64,000 bases of DNA from Phoebastria nigripes (GCA_035582835.1 JAYKAV010001831.1:876373-940372); one strand, 5' to 3'. Shown: positions 1 to 12,720, counted from the stretch's first letter. The notes: generated from the letters alone by a model not told the origin. A program made the numbers and translations.

Positions 1-660
1 CTTTGCTGTATGTAAACACATACTATCCTGAGCATATATGTATTTTTATAAAATGTTGTGATAAGGAAATGTTTCACCACATCACAACAAAGCTTGCTTA
101 ATTTATTGTATCATCAGTGATAGAAAAATGATGTGTTCCTAAGGAGTTCACCCCAAAAAATCGGTCAAAGAATCCTTTTGATACCTAACCTTTTTCAGTG
201 CTTTTTATTTGAAAAAGAAATGGGATTTCTATTGTCTCCAAACAGAAGAGATGCACACAATTGTTCATTATTTTTCTTCCTTCCCTGAAGGTTGCTTTAT
301 TGATAACTCATTACAGATTTACATGATTATAGAAAAACAAAACCCTTTCTCCAATCTTCTCAGTTCACGAGATGGCATTTTTTAGTTTCTCCGCATGCTG
401 ACCTACCCTGTCCATCCCAAGTCCCTGATTCTTTACACAAATAAGACTGTCTTTTTTACATCTGGACTGGAGCTCATGAGAATCACAGAAGCAGCTGAAA
501 TTATTCTGTACTGTCGTATAGATTACTAACCTCTGAGGCTGTCAAAAGAAACCAGAGGAGAACTATGCTTGTGCCAGGCTCTCTAGCTATTATCTTACGG
601 TACTACTAGTAATCCAGAAGCAGACTATTACAGAAGGCAAACTCCTAATATCAGAGAATA

Positions 661-679
661 TCCCAGAGGTCCTCTGGGA
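661..679. repeat. 9-bp inverted repeat with 1-base centre
   Basis: TCCCAGAGG, T, CCTCTGGGA: a perfect 19-base palindrome around one central base. Confidence 0.95.
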
Positions 680-1238
680 AGATTTAAAGTACAGACAAGA
701 AATGAAAAATACTAGAGTATAGTGAAGCCTTGAAGATCCTGAAAACTGAAATTGCTATTACTGTGGGACCCTAAAGAATGTTTAAATCCCAGAAAGAATA
801 AATGTTTATTTTACAAAACATATTCCCATCATATTATTAGTTAAAAAAGGTTATGCATTTCTCCCTTCCAGCTTTTCCCTGTGTCTGTAGTAAGAAAGCA
901 TTCTTAACTGTACTGTATTTTGTAAAAGTAGTGGACAAATGAAGATTTAAGAACAGTTAGCTGCCTTGTTGCCATGGTTACGAAGAGTAATGGACACTGA
1001 TTGCTGAATACAGTAAAATAGAAACAGAATGTACCATTTTAAAGAGGGTACGTCTAGAATATTTAAAAGTAAATTAACACACAAGAAAAGAAAACCAACA
1101 CAATTTTAGACTGAGTTACCTACTCAATATAGTTCTGTGCACAAAGCATATTTTATAGATGGCAGGGTGATAAAAAAATACCTCCATCATTTGGAAGTGG
1201 TTTTAAATAATGTATTTCTTCAGTTCTGTAGCTGGAAG

Positions 1239-1258
1239 TGTGTGTGTGTGTGTGTGTG
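1239..1258. repeat. (TG)n microsatellite
   Basis: Ten TG units, uninterrupted. Confidence 0.98.
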
Positions 1259-1974
1259 AATGTGCAGACATGAATATCTGTTGTAGGGCAGTAGACAAAT
1301 AGTGTCCTTTATTCCAGATACTGATAGAAGTGTACAATTTCATCTGTACTGTGTGGTAAAATGTTTAGTTATTATTCTAAATTATAGACAACTTATGAAG
1401 TCAGGTTGTCTGTTTTCCAGAGTTCTGCTCCATGCCATCCTTTCAGGTGAAACTCTTAAATAAGNTGTCTTACTTAAATATAACAGAAAAAACAAATGGG
1501 GAGTTGTATATCTCAATACACAATTAATTTGAATATCAAAAGCAATGCACTTTTGGTTTTGAGCAACTAGAACACAGAATATCTCTGAATTTTTGTAAAT
1601 ACAGCATTGGTTTTGCTCTTTTATTATTGTTTTTCTTTATCAGTTAGAAGGCGTGGACAGAAACTAAGTCTTTTTTATATGTTTTATCCTTGAATGTGTG
1701 TTTAGCCCTTAGGATTTATGCATAATGAAGCAAGTCAGAGTTGATCTTGCTTTAAGGCTGGGAGATGGACAAGTGTGATGAACTTACACCTAATTTCTCT
1801 ATGATTTTCTTCCATTAGAAAAGGTTTTGTAAGAGGCAATTATCCCCTAAGCCAGAATGTAGGAAACAGTGAGATTGTTTTTGTACTTGGTTAGTGCAGA
1901 AGGTGGGTTTCTATAGCACCATAGTTTTTTATTAACTGTTAATTTCCTTGCAACACTTACAGGCTACAAAGAAA

Positions 1975-2170
1975 TAATATTAGGTCCAATGACTTTCACT
2001 GAGGAAATTGAGGTAGATTTTCTAAGTATGTGTGACTGCATTTAGACACTGAATGCCATCATTTTCAAAAAAAGCTCAGCTCCCCATAAGATGAATTTTT
2101 AAAAGCTTGCTGGTTATTGGCACTTTCAAAAATCTGGTGTCTTACTTAGGTGCCCAAAATTGGGCTACAT
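1975..2170. repeat. Possible ancient interspersed repeat
   Basis: The segment carries several words typical of an old reptile/bird repeat: CCAATGACTTTCACTGAGGA, TTTCAAAAAAAGCTCAGC, CACTTTCAAAAATCTGG and CTTACTTAGGTGCCCAAAAT (compare 'tttgaaaatctggccctaggtgcctaa'). No ends are recognisable. Confidence 0.35.
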
Positions 2171-3434
2171 CACTAGCAGATATAGAGGCTAAATGCTCAG
2201 GGTTCTATTGAATCAAAAGCATAATCTGTTTTCATATTGAACTGCACCATTTTCTCATGGTAACTCATGCATGTAGTTTAGTTAGCAACCAGTTAAAAAT
2301 GTAGTCTTGGCAAAATATTTGAAATCATCACCAATGCAGCTAGAAAAGAGAAAAGAAGACTGATCAGTGAAAAGCAGCCATTCAAAGCCCAAAACCGACC
2401 TGGATGCAACTTAATATTAGTAAGAAGGAAAGATTTTACCAAAACCAGGGACTTTCACATGAGATCCCAGTGAAACAATTAAGAAGAATTAAAACTATGA
2501 ATTACTGTGTCATTGAATAAGAAATAACTATCATTAAGGCACTTCTGTGGTAGCAATCTTGACTTACGCTAGCAACATCTTCAGTGGGGCTGAATCGGGA
2601 CTCTCCACACCCAGACTGTCATGATCATATAACCCTCCCAAGTTTTGGGACTGAAAGTGTTTGCTTTGTCTCTTTTGGCTTTCTGTAGAACTCTAATAGT
2701 TCTCACAACTCAGATGGACCCTACTCACGTATTTGTTTCTGCAACAGTGTTAAGCAGGAGCCACCACTGTGACGTATATTGACCCCTTTTAGACTGGGAT
2801 CAAAAGAACATCTTTGAAAGTTGGATGAAGGGATGGCTGGACTAGTTTTGCCTGTAAACCAGCCTAGTGAAGCAATGGCCACAGGAGTATGGAACGCACC
2901 TGACTCTTCTGAGTTACTTAGGTAAGTAAATGGCAGTTCCCAAGGTGCTTTCTACAGCACCTTGCTTTAGGCAAGTGGTACCTGAATAATAAAGACAAGG
3001 AGATTAGAGCGAGTCCTCTGGGAAAACTGGAAGAAGGGGATTTTCTAGACTTGTTTCTTGCAAGGGGAGGAACTACTTCAGTTGCTGGGGTTAAAAAAAT
3101 GAAGGTGATAATCCTGTCTTCTCCTTCTATCCCAGTTCAACTTTGATGCTTTCTTTGTCAATGTACCACTCCTCTTGTCATCCAGGGCTGGTTGCAGAAC
3201 AGATTTACTTTGTGTGGGCATGAAGTTTACTCCTGACTATAGTAATATTGGGGTAGCTATTACTTCANGACCCTAACAATTGGCAATGAATTACCTTGAA
3301 GCAGTGAGGTGAGCTGGTTTGGGGTGCTAGGCACTAGTGTAGAGTGAAGGCTCTGGAGACCTTGCTGCTCTGGAGTGGGAAGCTGTGTGAGAAACCTTCC
3401 CCATTCAGCTGCTCCTGCACCCCACCAATCCCCT
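2171..3434. other. No gene seen
   Basis: Contains the hairpin at 2941 and one isolated donor consensus at 2922 (ACTTAG/GTAAGT). The sequence upstream of it has stops in every frame, so a coding exon is not supported. Undetermined base at 3268. Confidence 0.55.
2941..2964. repeat. Hairpin, 9-bp stem and 6-base loop
   Basis: CAAGGTGCT, loop TTCTAC, AGCACCTTG. The stem is perfect but too short for a microRNA precursor by itself. It lies 14 bases right of a GTAAGT hexamer at 2922. Confidence 0.9.
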
Positions 3435-3695
3435 CAGGGTATGTCTATGCTTGCAGTCATAAGTGATTGCAATGTTTGCTGTGTGTGAAAATGCACGTTA
3501 GCTAGGTTTAGTGGTGGAAAACATACCCCAGAAGCAGGGTAAATAAGCTTAGCAAAGGTGTTCTGTGTACCTGATCAGGGCTGTTAGTAATAACTCTGTT
3601 CTATATACCTGATCAGGGATGTTACTAATAGCTCTTGTGCACACACAAAGCTGAATTGAATTGCTGCTGTGAAAGCTGCATAGACAGATCCCTAG
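3435..3695. mobile_element. Degenerate hAT-like MITE with terminal inverted repeats
   Basis: The left end reads CAGGGTATGTCTATGCTTGC AG; the right end, reverse complemented, reads CTAGGGATCTGTCTATGCAG C. The shared core is AGGG-n-TGTCTATGC-n-CAG. The inside contains GCACGTTAGCTAGG, a word typical of an old reptile/bird DNA transposon family whose ends read 'cagggtatgtctacact'. At about 260 bases with no coding capacity it would be non-autonomous. I see no convincing 8-base target duplication, so the hAT assignment is inferred from the ends only. The right half holds a 38-base tandem duplication, listed separately. Confidence 0.5.
3561..3637. repeat. 38-base tandem duplication, two units
   Basis: Two adjacent units of 38-39 bases share the core ACCTGATCAGGG-n-TGTTA-n-TAATA-n-CTCT. 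Unit 1 is 3561-3598 and unit 2 is 3599-3637, differing at roughly seven positions. It lies within the MITE-like element, so it is either a family feature or a private duplication in this copy. Confidence 0.8.
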
Positions 3696-4634
3696 CTGTT
3701 AGGAGGGCTACAGGCTTCACAGTCCTATTCTGAAGTTGTGTGTATGTGGTTTTTTTTTCTTAAATACATATACCAGCATTTTCTCCATATTGTTTTCCTA
3801 ATACTCCAATGTGCTAAAATTACATTTGTCTATCATGCTGCCCGATCATGTAACTAGAAAATGATATTTTTAGTTTGAAAAAGAAATGCTACCCCTGCTG
3901 GTAGGTAAATCTGCAGGGAGCATCCTGTAGCAGTGACTGTTTCACTCCAGATAACAAAGCATTATCCACAGGTTTAATTTTATTATTGCTTTTAGTTTTC
4001 TGCCAAGGATGCTAATAAGAAAGGTCAAGGTATCATCAAAGCATAGACAGATTTTTGCTGAATGACATAAAACTGTCAGAGATGTTGGGCTTTGATGTTC
4101 CATTAAGTGATCGATGTAGATTACTGACTTTTGGCTAAATGCTGCTCAACTCTATAAGGTCAATATTTGTTAGTTCATTGGTAGAATAATTAATCAATCA
4201 ATACAGGATGCTTGAAGTCAGGAAAAAAATATTGCCAAGACTGTACGTCTGGCATTAGTAACTAAAATTATTTCACAACGTCTTTGGAGTGTTATTAACT
4301 CCCTGTGTACAGAATTTATTTGTAACCATCACATTTCTAGTGGAAGGAAGAAAAAAAAAAATCCAAGTGAAGAGCACTTCTTGTAACCTTGAGCTCCTGG
4401 AAGGAAAAACCTCTAACAAGCAGAGTGCATCATCATTAGTTCTTCTCTTTCACATCATCACACTCAGCTTGGGAAATAATTACATGCAATTTTTCTATTT
4501 TACAGTTGGGCCACATGACACGATGTTCTTTCTTTAGAGCTCCTACTCCAGTTCTCCCATTTTGGCTTTTATTGTAGTCTGTAGCATTGCCAGTAGCCTC
4601 TCACATGTCTGCACTGGAAGCTTTTACAGCACTG

Positions 4635-4728
4635 CATGTACAGTGCCTTGCACAACAAGGCTCTGAACCATCAGCTGGGACTTTTAGACTGCAGACTACT
4701 GCAGTAATATTAATGAATAGGGATAAAG
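4635..4728 (+). repeat. Ancient SINE-type remnant (MIR/CORE-SINE-like tail)
   Basis: CATGTACAGTGCCTTGCACA ACAAGGCTCTGAACC ... GGGACTTTTAGACTGC ... ACTACTGCAGTAATATTAAT matches the widespread amniote repeat tail 'gtacagcgcctagcacaatggggccctgatcc ... ggggcccctaggtgctactgcaatacaaataataa'. The family name is uncertain. Confidence 0.55.
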
Positions 4729-5072
4729 GGCTTCCATAGGTATCCTTGGTATTTTCCAGATATAATAGCTTTAAACTTCACAATTTCATTAGAATTTATA
4801 CTCTAATGCACCTCACNTTGCTTTCAACTTACATGCAAAAAGTGTGTATAGACAACTTCTTGTCTAAAATGCTAAGATGAGCACTTCTTCACTCACTTCA
4901 CATGTCCAGGATGCTTTCAGGCTGTGAGAATTGAAAGGAAGACCTCTTAGAGGATTACAAAAGGAGATGTTTGTAATGGAGGATTTTGAGTAAGGTAAAA
5001 ACAAATTCCTTCTTTATATATCTTGTAGTTGTGCATGCACAAATGTCATCTTTTTTGCCATAAATTTCTGCA

Positions 5073-5142
5073 GTCCCAAGCACAGTCAGATCTTGATCTG
5101 TGTATGACACTATAAAAATAATAAATCATAATAAAAGAGTGC
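5073..5142 (+). repeat. Second copy of the MIR/CORE-SINE-like tail
   Basis: GCAGTCCCAAGCACAGTCAG ATCTTGATCTGTGTATGACA CTATAAAAATAATAAATCAT AATAAAAG follows the same consensus as 4635-4728 ('cctagcacaatgggatcctgatcc ... ggcactataataatacaaataataa') and keeps the AATAAT-rich end. It is in the same orientation, about 440 bases downstream. Confidence 0.5.
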
Positions 5143-5777
5143 TTTTAAAATAATTGCACCTAATTGAAGGTTGCATTCAATAATGAGATTCAAATGTGTT
5201 CTTGAAAATTAAGGAAAGGACATGCTGAATGTTTGAGGAATAAACAGCTGACCTCCTCCATAAGGAAAGAAGTAATAGTATTTTTTCCTTGTGTTTTTCT
5301 TCTTACCAAATGTAAATATCAAACTCAAATTAATCAATATCAAAATTAATTAACAGAAGTGGCAAAGAAGGGAATTGCAATACAGATTCTAGCTTTGCTA
5401 GGATCAAACACTCAGAACTTGGAAAAAGTAGAGGAAGAACAGCTTCATGGTGTTTTCAATGGTGAGAGACACAGCTGTATTTTGTCAATGCTTAAGAGCG
5501 CCACGCCAGCTGGCTTGCAAATGCTAGACCTAAATGAGGGCATCTCCATGGCTTTCATTTTTAAGTAGGCCACACTATGGTTTTACGTAGTTGGTTCCCT
5601 CAACCATGCAGTCTGGTAGAAAGATTCTGCAAGGGAGAGGCTGAGCACTGCTACGCTGTAGTCCATTCCTTGCCGTCTGACACTGAGGGCTCATTGTTCA
5701 GAGCAATTGGGGTTGCACCAAGTAGGAGGGGGGAGAAATCATGGTCCTTCAGACCCTGCTTATCCTGACAACAACAG

Positions 5778-5890
5778 AAGAGACTTTTACTTCCATTTTA
5801 ACAATGGAGAACCGAAGCACTGAGAGCCTACATATCTTGAATTTAGAGCAGGGCAGGAAAATGTGCCCAGTTTTACCAAGCCATAGATTT
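5778..5890 (-). repeat. MIR-like ancient SINE remnant
   Basis: TTTACTTCCATTTTAACAAT GGAGAACCGAAGCACTGAGA GCCTACATATCTTG resembles the reverse complement of the MIR core ('cccattttacagatgaggaaactgaggcacagagaggttaagtgacttgcc'). It is strongly diverged; the bounds are approximate. Confidence 0.45.
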
Positions 5891-5929
5891 ATTTTGAATA
5901 AAGTGAAAATACATAAGGTTCTTGGTACT

Positions 5930-8900
5930 TTATTAAAATTACTAGAAGTTTGATATACTCGTATAAAAAGTTTGATTCAAAGGATATGACAGTTATGTCA
6001 CTCATTTTCTCACACAGTTACCTCAAAACTATGGATTTATGAGGCCTTGTTAATTGGTAATTATATCATTTGATTGATTTTTTTAAAGAGATATTTTATT
6101 ACAGAAATATTTGTTTGTGATTTACCATGACGAAGCCCAGAAAAGACAGGCTCAGAACTTTTCTCTCATGTTATTGGATAGTTTGAAGGTTGTATAAAGT
6201 CAATCTAAGACCACAAATTACAAGAAAATTCTCTGACATAACTTCTCCAACAAGGTGAAAGTTTTACAGTTTGGCTGTTCAATTTATTACCTCATGGTTT
6301 AATTTTTCTGGATGTCTATGTAAAATTAGAAGAATGTACTTCCCTTTTCAAATCCTGTAATAACATTAGAGATCCATTTGCCTTGCACCATCATCTACTC
6401 ATTCAAGTTGAGATGACTCAAGGTGTCAGATGGTCTAAGCTTTGTAGAAGGGAAAAGGAGCACTTCAGTGAAGTTTCCTATGTTCCATGTTTCACTGGAT
6501 TGTACTGGATTACTGTGCCACAACTTGTAATATCACATGACAGCTAACATGTCATGACAGAAATAAGTCAATAAGGACACAAGGTACCACAACACTTAGC
6601 TCTAGCAAATGCATATAAACCAGAAAATCAAATGGCATTGAAATAGACATTGTACCTCAATTACTGTAATTTCCTTTTCACCAACAGTTTTCACAGAGTG
6701 ATTCCAGGATTTTTAGTCTGACAAAAGGCCATCATGGTTCAAACCGTGGTTCCAAACAGGGGTTAAGCATCTCTCTGAAATGGGAAACCCTGCTCCNTTT
6801 GAGCAACTATTACTCTGAAAATTAGAAGTCTGAAGAACAGTTTTCTTCCTTAATGTGGGACTGCAAAAATCATCTCTAAACTGTGTTACTTTTATTATGC
6901 TCCCTGTTGTACTCCATCAGGTTGCAAATATCTCAGTATCAGGTGCTGTACAGATATACAGGAAGATATATTATCTGATTCAGCATCAGTAACTTGAAAT
7001 TTGAAAGAATGCTGGAAAGAAAGCTGGAAGTCCCAAATAGCTACTTTCACTGGGAATCAATAAAAAATTAATCCAGGTTCTGATGACGGTGTAAGTTACA
7101 ACATAACAATCTCTTTACCATCAGGAGATGCTGGAGAGATTCCCAAAGGAGGTAATGTTGTTGTCTCTGTTTGATTTGTTCAGAATGACCCAGGAGATGA
7201 CTGGCCAAGGCTAGACCATGGGTAATGCCATCAGAGAGGTGAATAAATACTACTTTGTCTGCTCCATGGGGTGCATGTTCTACGGCTTCTGATGAAGAAG
7301 CTTTCCAAGGAACAACAGCATAGTCAACATGTACTCAAAAGTCACCTGGACTACAAGCATGTTAAAACTGGCTGCCCATAATCTTCTCCTTTTTAAAATT
7401 TTTTCAAGGAAGATTCTTCAAAACAATTAGGATATTAGTAAAAGGTTATACCNTTTTAAGAATTTTAACTATTGGAAGTCATCTTTTTCTGAAGAATTTT
7501 GTGCGGGTGAAATTCTTGACAGTCATTTTCTCAGCTTGTTTTTCCTCTCTGGCTGAAAGCATTTACCTCAGAGGCAAATGAAAACTTTTGCTTTCTGGGA
7601 GTATTGTCCTAAAGCCATTTTTTTTTTCTGACAGTGGGATAGAAATACAAGCCAAAAAACCAGAGAGATGATCAATCTTTTCCTGCCTATCCATCTTTCT
7701 TGTTTTATGTTTGGTTGCAGTAAAAGAACACAGATAGATGATTTGCCACTATTTAAATGTGAGTTTTGTCTTGAACCCTGTCAGAGTGAGTAGCACTCAA
7801 TATAAAACTGCAAAATCAACAACTGTTAGGAAGGGTTCTTACAAACAGCATTAGCAAATGTCTCAGAGATTTTATCCTTTAACATGCCTGGATGGCATCT
7901 TTAGCATGAGCTATGATTTATATCCAGATGCAGCTTGATATGGAGATGGATAGTTGTGTTCAAAGCAGGTAAGTTTTCTAAGCCAGACAGGTTGCCAATA
8001 TAGAGGGACTGGAATAACAACCAATGTTGTGGGTACAATTGTTTCCTGGATTAGAGGAACATACAGTCCTGTGAAGCTTCCTTCACANAGTGCAGCTGGA
8101 CAGAACTAGACATTCAGAGGTTATGTACAACATGTAAATGGTATTCCTCAGTATACTGGCGTGTATTTTCACATATTTTTAATGGGCAGATATAGAAAGA
8201 AGGTTTGTAGGAAACCTGATGGCATACACATTTGCTAATATCTGTTATACCCAATTAGGAAATGCTGCAATAGTGGAAGCGATAGGCAACCTCTATATTA
8301 TGAATTCTGATACGAGGCACTAAACATGAAAGTGTTGTTCTTGTTCTCCTTTGGCTGCCTGGGGGCTGTCTTAAGTGCTTGGCTTTTGATCATAGTGACA
8401 GTTTTAAACCCCTTAAGAAAACTAGAACTGAGAATAACAAAGCTGACAGCTGTGGTTCACCTCTCTCTGTCTCTCTTTGCCTTCCTATTATCCTAAACCC
8501 TTGAAGATCTCTGGAGAGAGATACAGCTCATACTGTGCATATGATGAAACAGCACTCATCATGTGTCCCCTGCAAGTGCACTATATACGTCCTTTTTACT
8601 TCTGTCAGGTTATTGAGACTACTAAAAGGCATGACCCTCAAGATATGAACACATGTTACTCAAAGAGCTAAGGTGGTGCAAGTTTATAGTATGTATGGTA
8701 TCCTTATGTCTGCATGAATTCTGAAATCTGGTTGCTATTGAATACTAATCAGGCAGCAAGCAGTTTATGGTTTAAGTGAATTAAACTGTGAAGCCAATTA
8801 ACCTCTTTGGGAAAAAAACAAAACAAAACAAAAAACCCCAAGCTCTTGATAGGAACAGGGAAAGCTTAAAAACAGACTACATAAATAAAAATATAATTTC

Positions 8901-9670
8901 ATGGTATAATAGTTATTACATTTTTTAAAAGTTTCATGTTATATTTGGCCGATGGAGGAAAGGAGATAAAATCTGAACATGTCAGGTTAATAGTAAGTCT
9001 ATTCTAGCTGCAGATGCTGTTGCTGTAATTACGACATTCATCATCACTCTAGGAAAAAGCACAAATCCATAAGTGTAGAAATACACACACTGAGATTTTA
9101 TGTGCAAACACAAAAGTACGCTTTTTACAAATGCAGCTGTGTAACTGTGAATTTTGCAGGTATAACTGGAAAGATCTGTTCAAAATAGGGTTAGTAACAG
9201 CCACTGCAATATAAGCTATTAAGATCTTTTATGGAAACTCTAATGCCACCTATACAAATTCTTTATCACAATCAGCTCAGCTGAATAGCTACATGGGGAA
9301 TTGTAGAGACAGTAGATGAGCCATTCCATTGATGGCCTTGAAGGACATTGTAATGATCTATTGTCCGAGATCATCAGTGCTGTGGCTCCTAAACTCTCTT
9401 CCCCATATACCACTTTCTAAAGTCATCGTAGTTTATGGATGACAATGACTGATTGCATATTTGGAAGCACCACTGGCAGAAATTACGCTCTAGTTGCAGC
9501 TGAGAAAGTTTTCAAATTCCTGTACTGCAGGTGAAGTGGAAGTAAAAGATAAATAAAAATTGTCTTCTATTATAGCATCTGGTAAATCTGTTTCGGTAGA
9601 ATTCTAATATTGTCTGCTGACAGACTGATAAATCATTGCGGGCTCCACTTAAAACAAGCTAGATTTCTCT
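5930..9670. other. No gene seen
   Basis: AT-rich, without recognisable repeats apart from a CAAAA tract. An isolated GTAAGT at 7969 has no good acceptor upstream. Undetermined bases at 6797, 7453 and 8088. Confidence 0.6.
8812..8836. repeat. A-rich (CAAAA)n simple repeat
   Basis: An A7 run followed by CAAAA units and ending in a C run. Confidence 0.9.
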
Positions 9671-9674
9671 TACT

Positions 9675-9722
9675 GCAGGGAAATTTTCTGTTGACTTCAA
9701 GGATTAGATCAGAATCAGACAG
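9675..9722. repeat. Ancient amniote repeat scrap
   Basis: CAGGGAAATTTTCTGTTGAC TTCAAGGATTAGATCAGAAT C resembles 'gggagttttgccattgacttcaatgggagcaggatcag'. Very short; low certainty. Confidence 0.28.
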
Positions 9723-10560
9723 AACCGTGTTTGCGGTAGGTGAAATGCACTTTTTTGCTTGGTAGGCTTAGACTAACATTATTCACTGAGTTTCTAAAGA
9801 CAGACATTCATCCAGTGTTCTCTGAATTCTTCTGTGAATAATGGGCATGATGTTGGGTTACCAGACTAAACCAAACTAAAACAGCCTCCGTTTAAAAAAA
9901 TTATTCAGTCTGAAATACATACTTTTTTTGTCAAAACAGAAAAAAATCTCAGTGCATGAAGAGGAATATAGGATGCCACGTGTAGTCATGTGAAGTAGAT
10001 ACACTGGATTTTTCTACATGAATCTATGGAGGGGTTTCTTTGGAGCGTTTCTTTCAGGGTTTCCAGTGCAGATGTGGAAACACTGTGCAAGAAGTACAAG
10101 AATCCACTGATTTGTTAAAGCCATGTACTGTCGATGGCCTTATATATTTTGGTCAGGATTGCTTCTGCTTCTATGTTTATGCACACAATAGCAAGAATAG
10201 TAAATAAGCGCGGTTAACAGTGATGTAGTGGGCAATAAAAATATGCTTCAGGTTTCCCAAAACAACATTTTAGGGATATTCTCAATTTGGAGATGGGTGT
10301 TCAAGTTTAAATAAGCCTGTTAGCTGAGAACTACAAAAAAGACTGTGGCAAAAAACAAAACATGGAAGAGATGAAATCGTTCAAAATTTTCAAGGTGGAC
10401 AGAAAAATACACTGTTAATCCCACTAAGTCCAGAATCAACAAGAAAAATGACAGAGTAATTGTAGGGGTTGATCTGGCTCCTGGGTCCTTCTGAGCAATG
10501 AGAGATATATTTATACTGCAGAAACACGTAATGTATCACTGTAATTTTTGTATTTTACAG

Positions 10561-10596
10561 CCAAAAGCTTTCTAAGGTTGAAAGCTTAATAAACAG
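10561..10596 (+). other. Candidate 36-base micro-exon between consensus splice sites
   Basis: A strong acceptor (GTAATTTTTGTATTTTACAG) and a textbook donor (AACAG/GTAAGTA) enclose exactly 36 bases. One frame is open (QKLSKVESLIN plus a split codon), entering and leaving in the same phase. With roughly 15-20 GTAAGT hexamers expected per strand in 64 kb, a chance pairing is possible. No flanking exons were recognised. Confidence 0.2.
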
Positions 10597-12720
10597 GTAA
10601 GTAATGGAGAAGAAGTACTTCAACACTGTATATAATCCAAGCAAGCTTTAGAGTCCTATGTATCTCTGTAACTTCCTCTCTAGGAAGTAATCCCTGTTTT
10701 GGAAAGGTATTATATAAGTGTTTTGCTTAATGATACTTCACTGAATTGGGGCTGTAGAGCCATTGCATTGAATGTGTCAAATTTGTCACCATATAGTTAC
10801 CTTCTAAAAGATACACAGTCATTTAAAATCCTCTTCTTTGTATCTGATGATGTTGACAAAACATTATCAACATTTAAATTACTTTAGTAGTCTCAATGAC
10901 AGAAATCACACTAAGCAATATAATTAATTCTAGACTCTCACAGCCCAGTAACTATATTCTCTAACTCAGAATGAGCCAGATCACAAATGAGATACAAATT
11001 CTAAACTCCTATCAGAATTTGAATTTGGAGCTTGATAGAGCCTGTTCTAGACGTAAAACAGGCATTGCATGAAAGTCCAATAGTTACTACCTAAACACGG
11101 AGAATACCCAACTCAGGATCTGGTTTCAGGGTTGAGACCTGTCATGGAGCATAGAGAATTGATTTTAGTGAAGTCTATTCAGAATTGCCTTTATAGAGAG
11201 TTTGATAACAATAGGAATTGCCATATTCTGTTTTTACCACATAGCATGTTCATTAAAGCATACCGTTGAAACAATTATCATGTATAAAAATGGTATAGGA
11301 CAGTATTTATTAAGAATAAAAATGGGTCATTTAATTTAATTGATGTTTTCCTGTCCAAAAATTTAAATGGCAGTGAAAATGGTGTCTGTCTTTTACAATC
11401 ATGATTAAAAAAAATCCAGGAAAATACATTGGTACAGATTAACCTATGTGTACAGTGATTGTTTGTAGTGTAAATGGACTTTTCTTTATGCATACAATAA
11501 TGTTATCTTTAGCAACCTGTCCTGCTTAGCAGAAGCTCCTTAATTTAACAACATAACTGCTTCAAAAGACTTCTCCTTGCTTTCTTTTCAAACACCCATT
11601 TTTTCTAGTACAGCTCTGATGACCTTGACGGGTATTATATCCTGTTTCTATTGTCCTAATGCCCCAGTTACAGTCTCTGATAGCTTGCTGATAATTTCCT
11701 TGCTGTGTTTGTAGGTGATGACAATTTTGATAAGCTACTTACTTAGACTTCTGTAGTATTTCAGATTAAAATTTTACGCTGCATCTCATTTGATTCTTAG
11801 TTTATTAGTTCTAATATTCAGTGACATGTCTGTCAGGTCTGAGGGCAGAATAAATAAAGAATAAATAATGAATAAAAAATTATTACTAATAAAGAGATAT
11901 TACCAGGCTTTTTGAATTCTTTTTTCTATTATAACAGAAAGACCAACTCTATTATTTTTTCAAGGACACTTCACTCACTTCACACATTTGCGTAAAACCC
12001 CTTTTATTAAAATTACCAGAAAAAATATGAGAGTTATCCTCTAAAATAAATGCTCAATTACTCAGTTATTAAAGAATGTGTTCAGTATATCCACATGGCC
12101 CATGTACTAGAAAAATCCATCTCGGTAAAAATTTTTTGGTTTGGTGGAAGTTTAAGTGCCTAACCCAACAATGAATTTTTTAATTCAGTAAGTCTGGCAG
12201 TTAACTAAAAATCCATTGATAGCGAGCGATGTGGCAAAGGGAAACATCTGGTAAAAACAAAACCATATTGAATCATCTGCTAAATCTTCACTTACATGTT
12301 CCAAAAGAGGGCAGCAAATGTCTGCCTATGGTGCTTTTGAGTTCTGGTCAGCAGTGGTCACTAATGGCAGACTGATGCAGACCTTTCCTATATTCGCATC
12401 TTAAAGTACTTGTTATGATCAGAAAGGATTTTTTGGGGAAGGGATGTAAGCCTGATTGGCTCATCTGTACAATATGTATCTTCTAAAATATTAACAGGAG
12501 GAAGAGACTGCATGCTGGACTTTTCCTTTATCTTATTCCAGGTCTGGTAAAATACAATTCAGAATAGACACAACAAAATAATCTGTGCAGTTCAGAATAA
12601 AATCTCTCATAGGTTCTTTTACACCTATATTCAATTTCCTCCTTTTTTTCTTTCCTATAGTAGCGAAAACATTGTACAAAAATAAATAGACACACTTCCC
12701 CAAACCAATGATACATGCAG

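Larger units (their letters stand above)
1..1974. other. No gene seen
   Basis: AT-rich DNA with a TG run and a 19-base palindrome. No open frame of interest and no recognisable repeat beyond those listed. Undetermined base at 1465. Confidence 0.6.
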
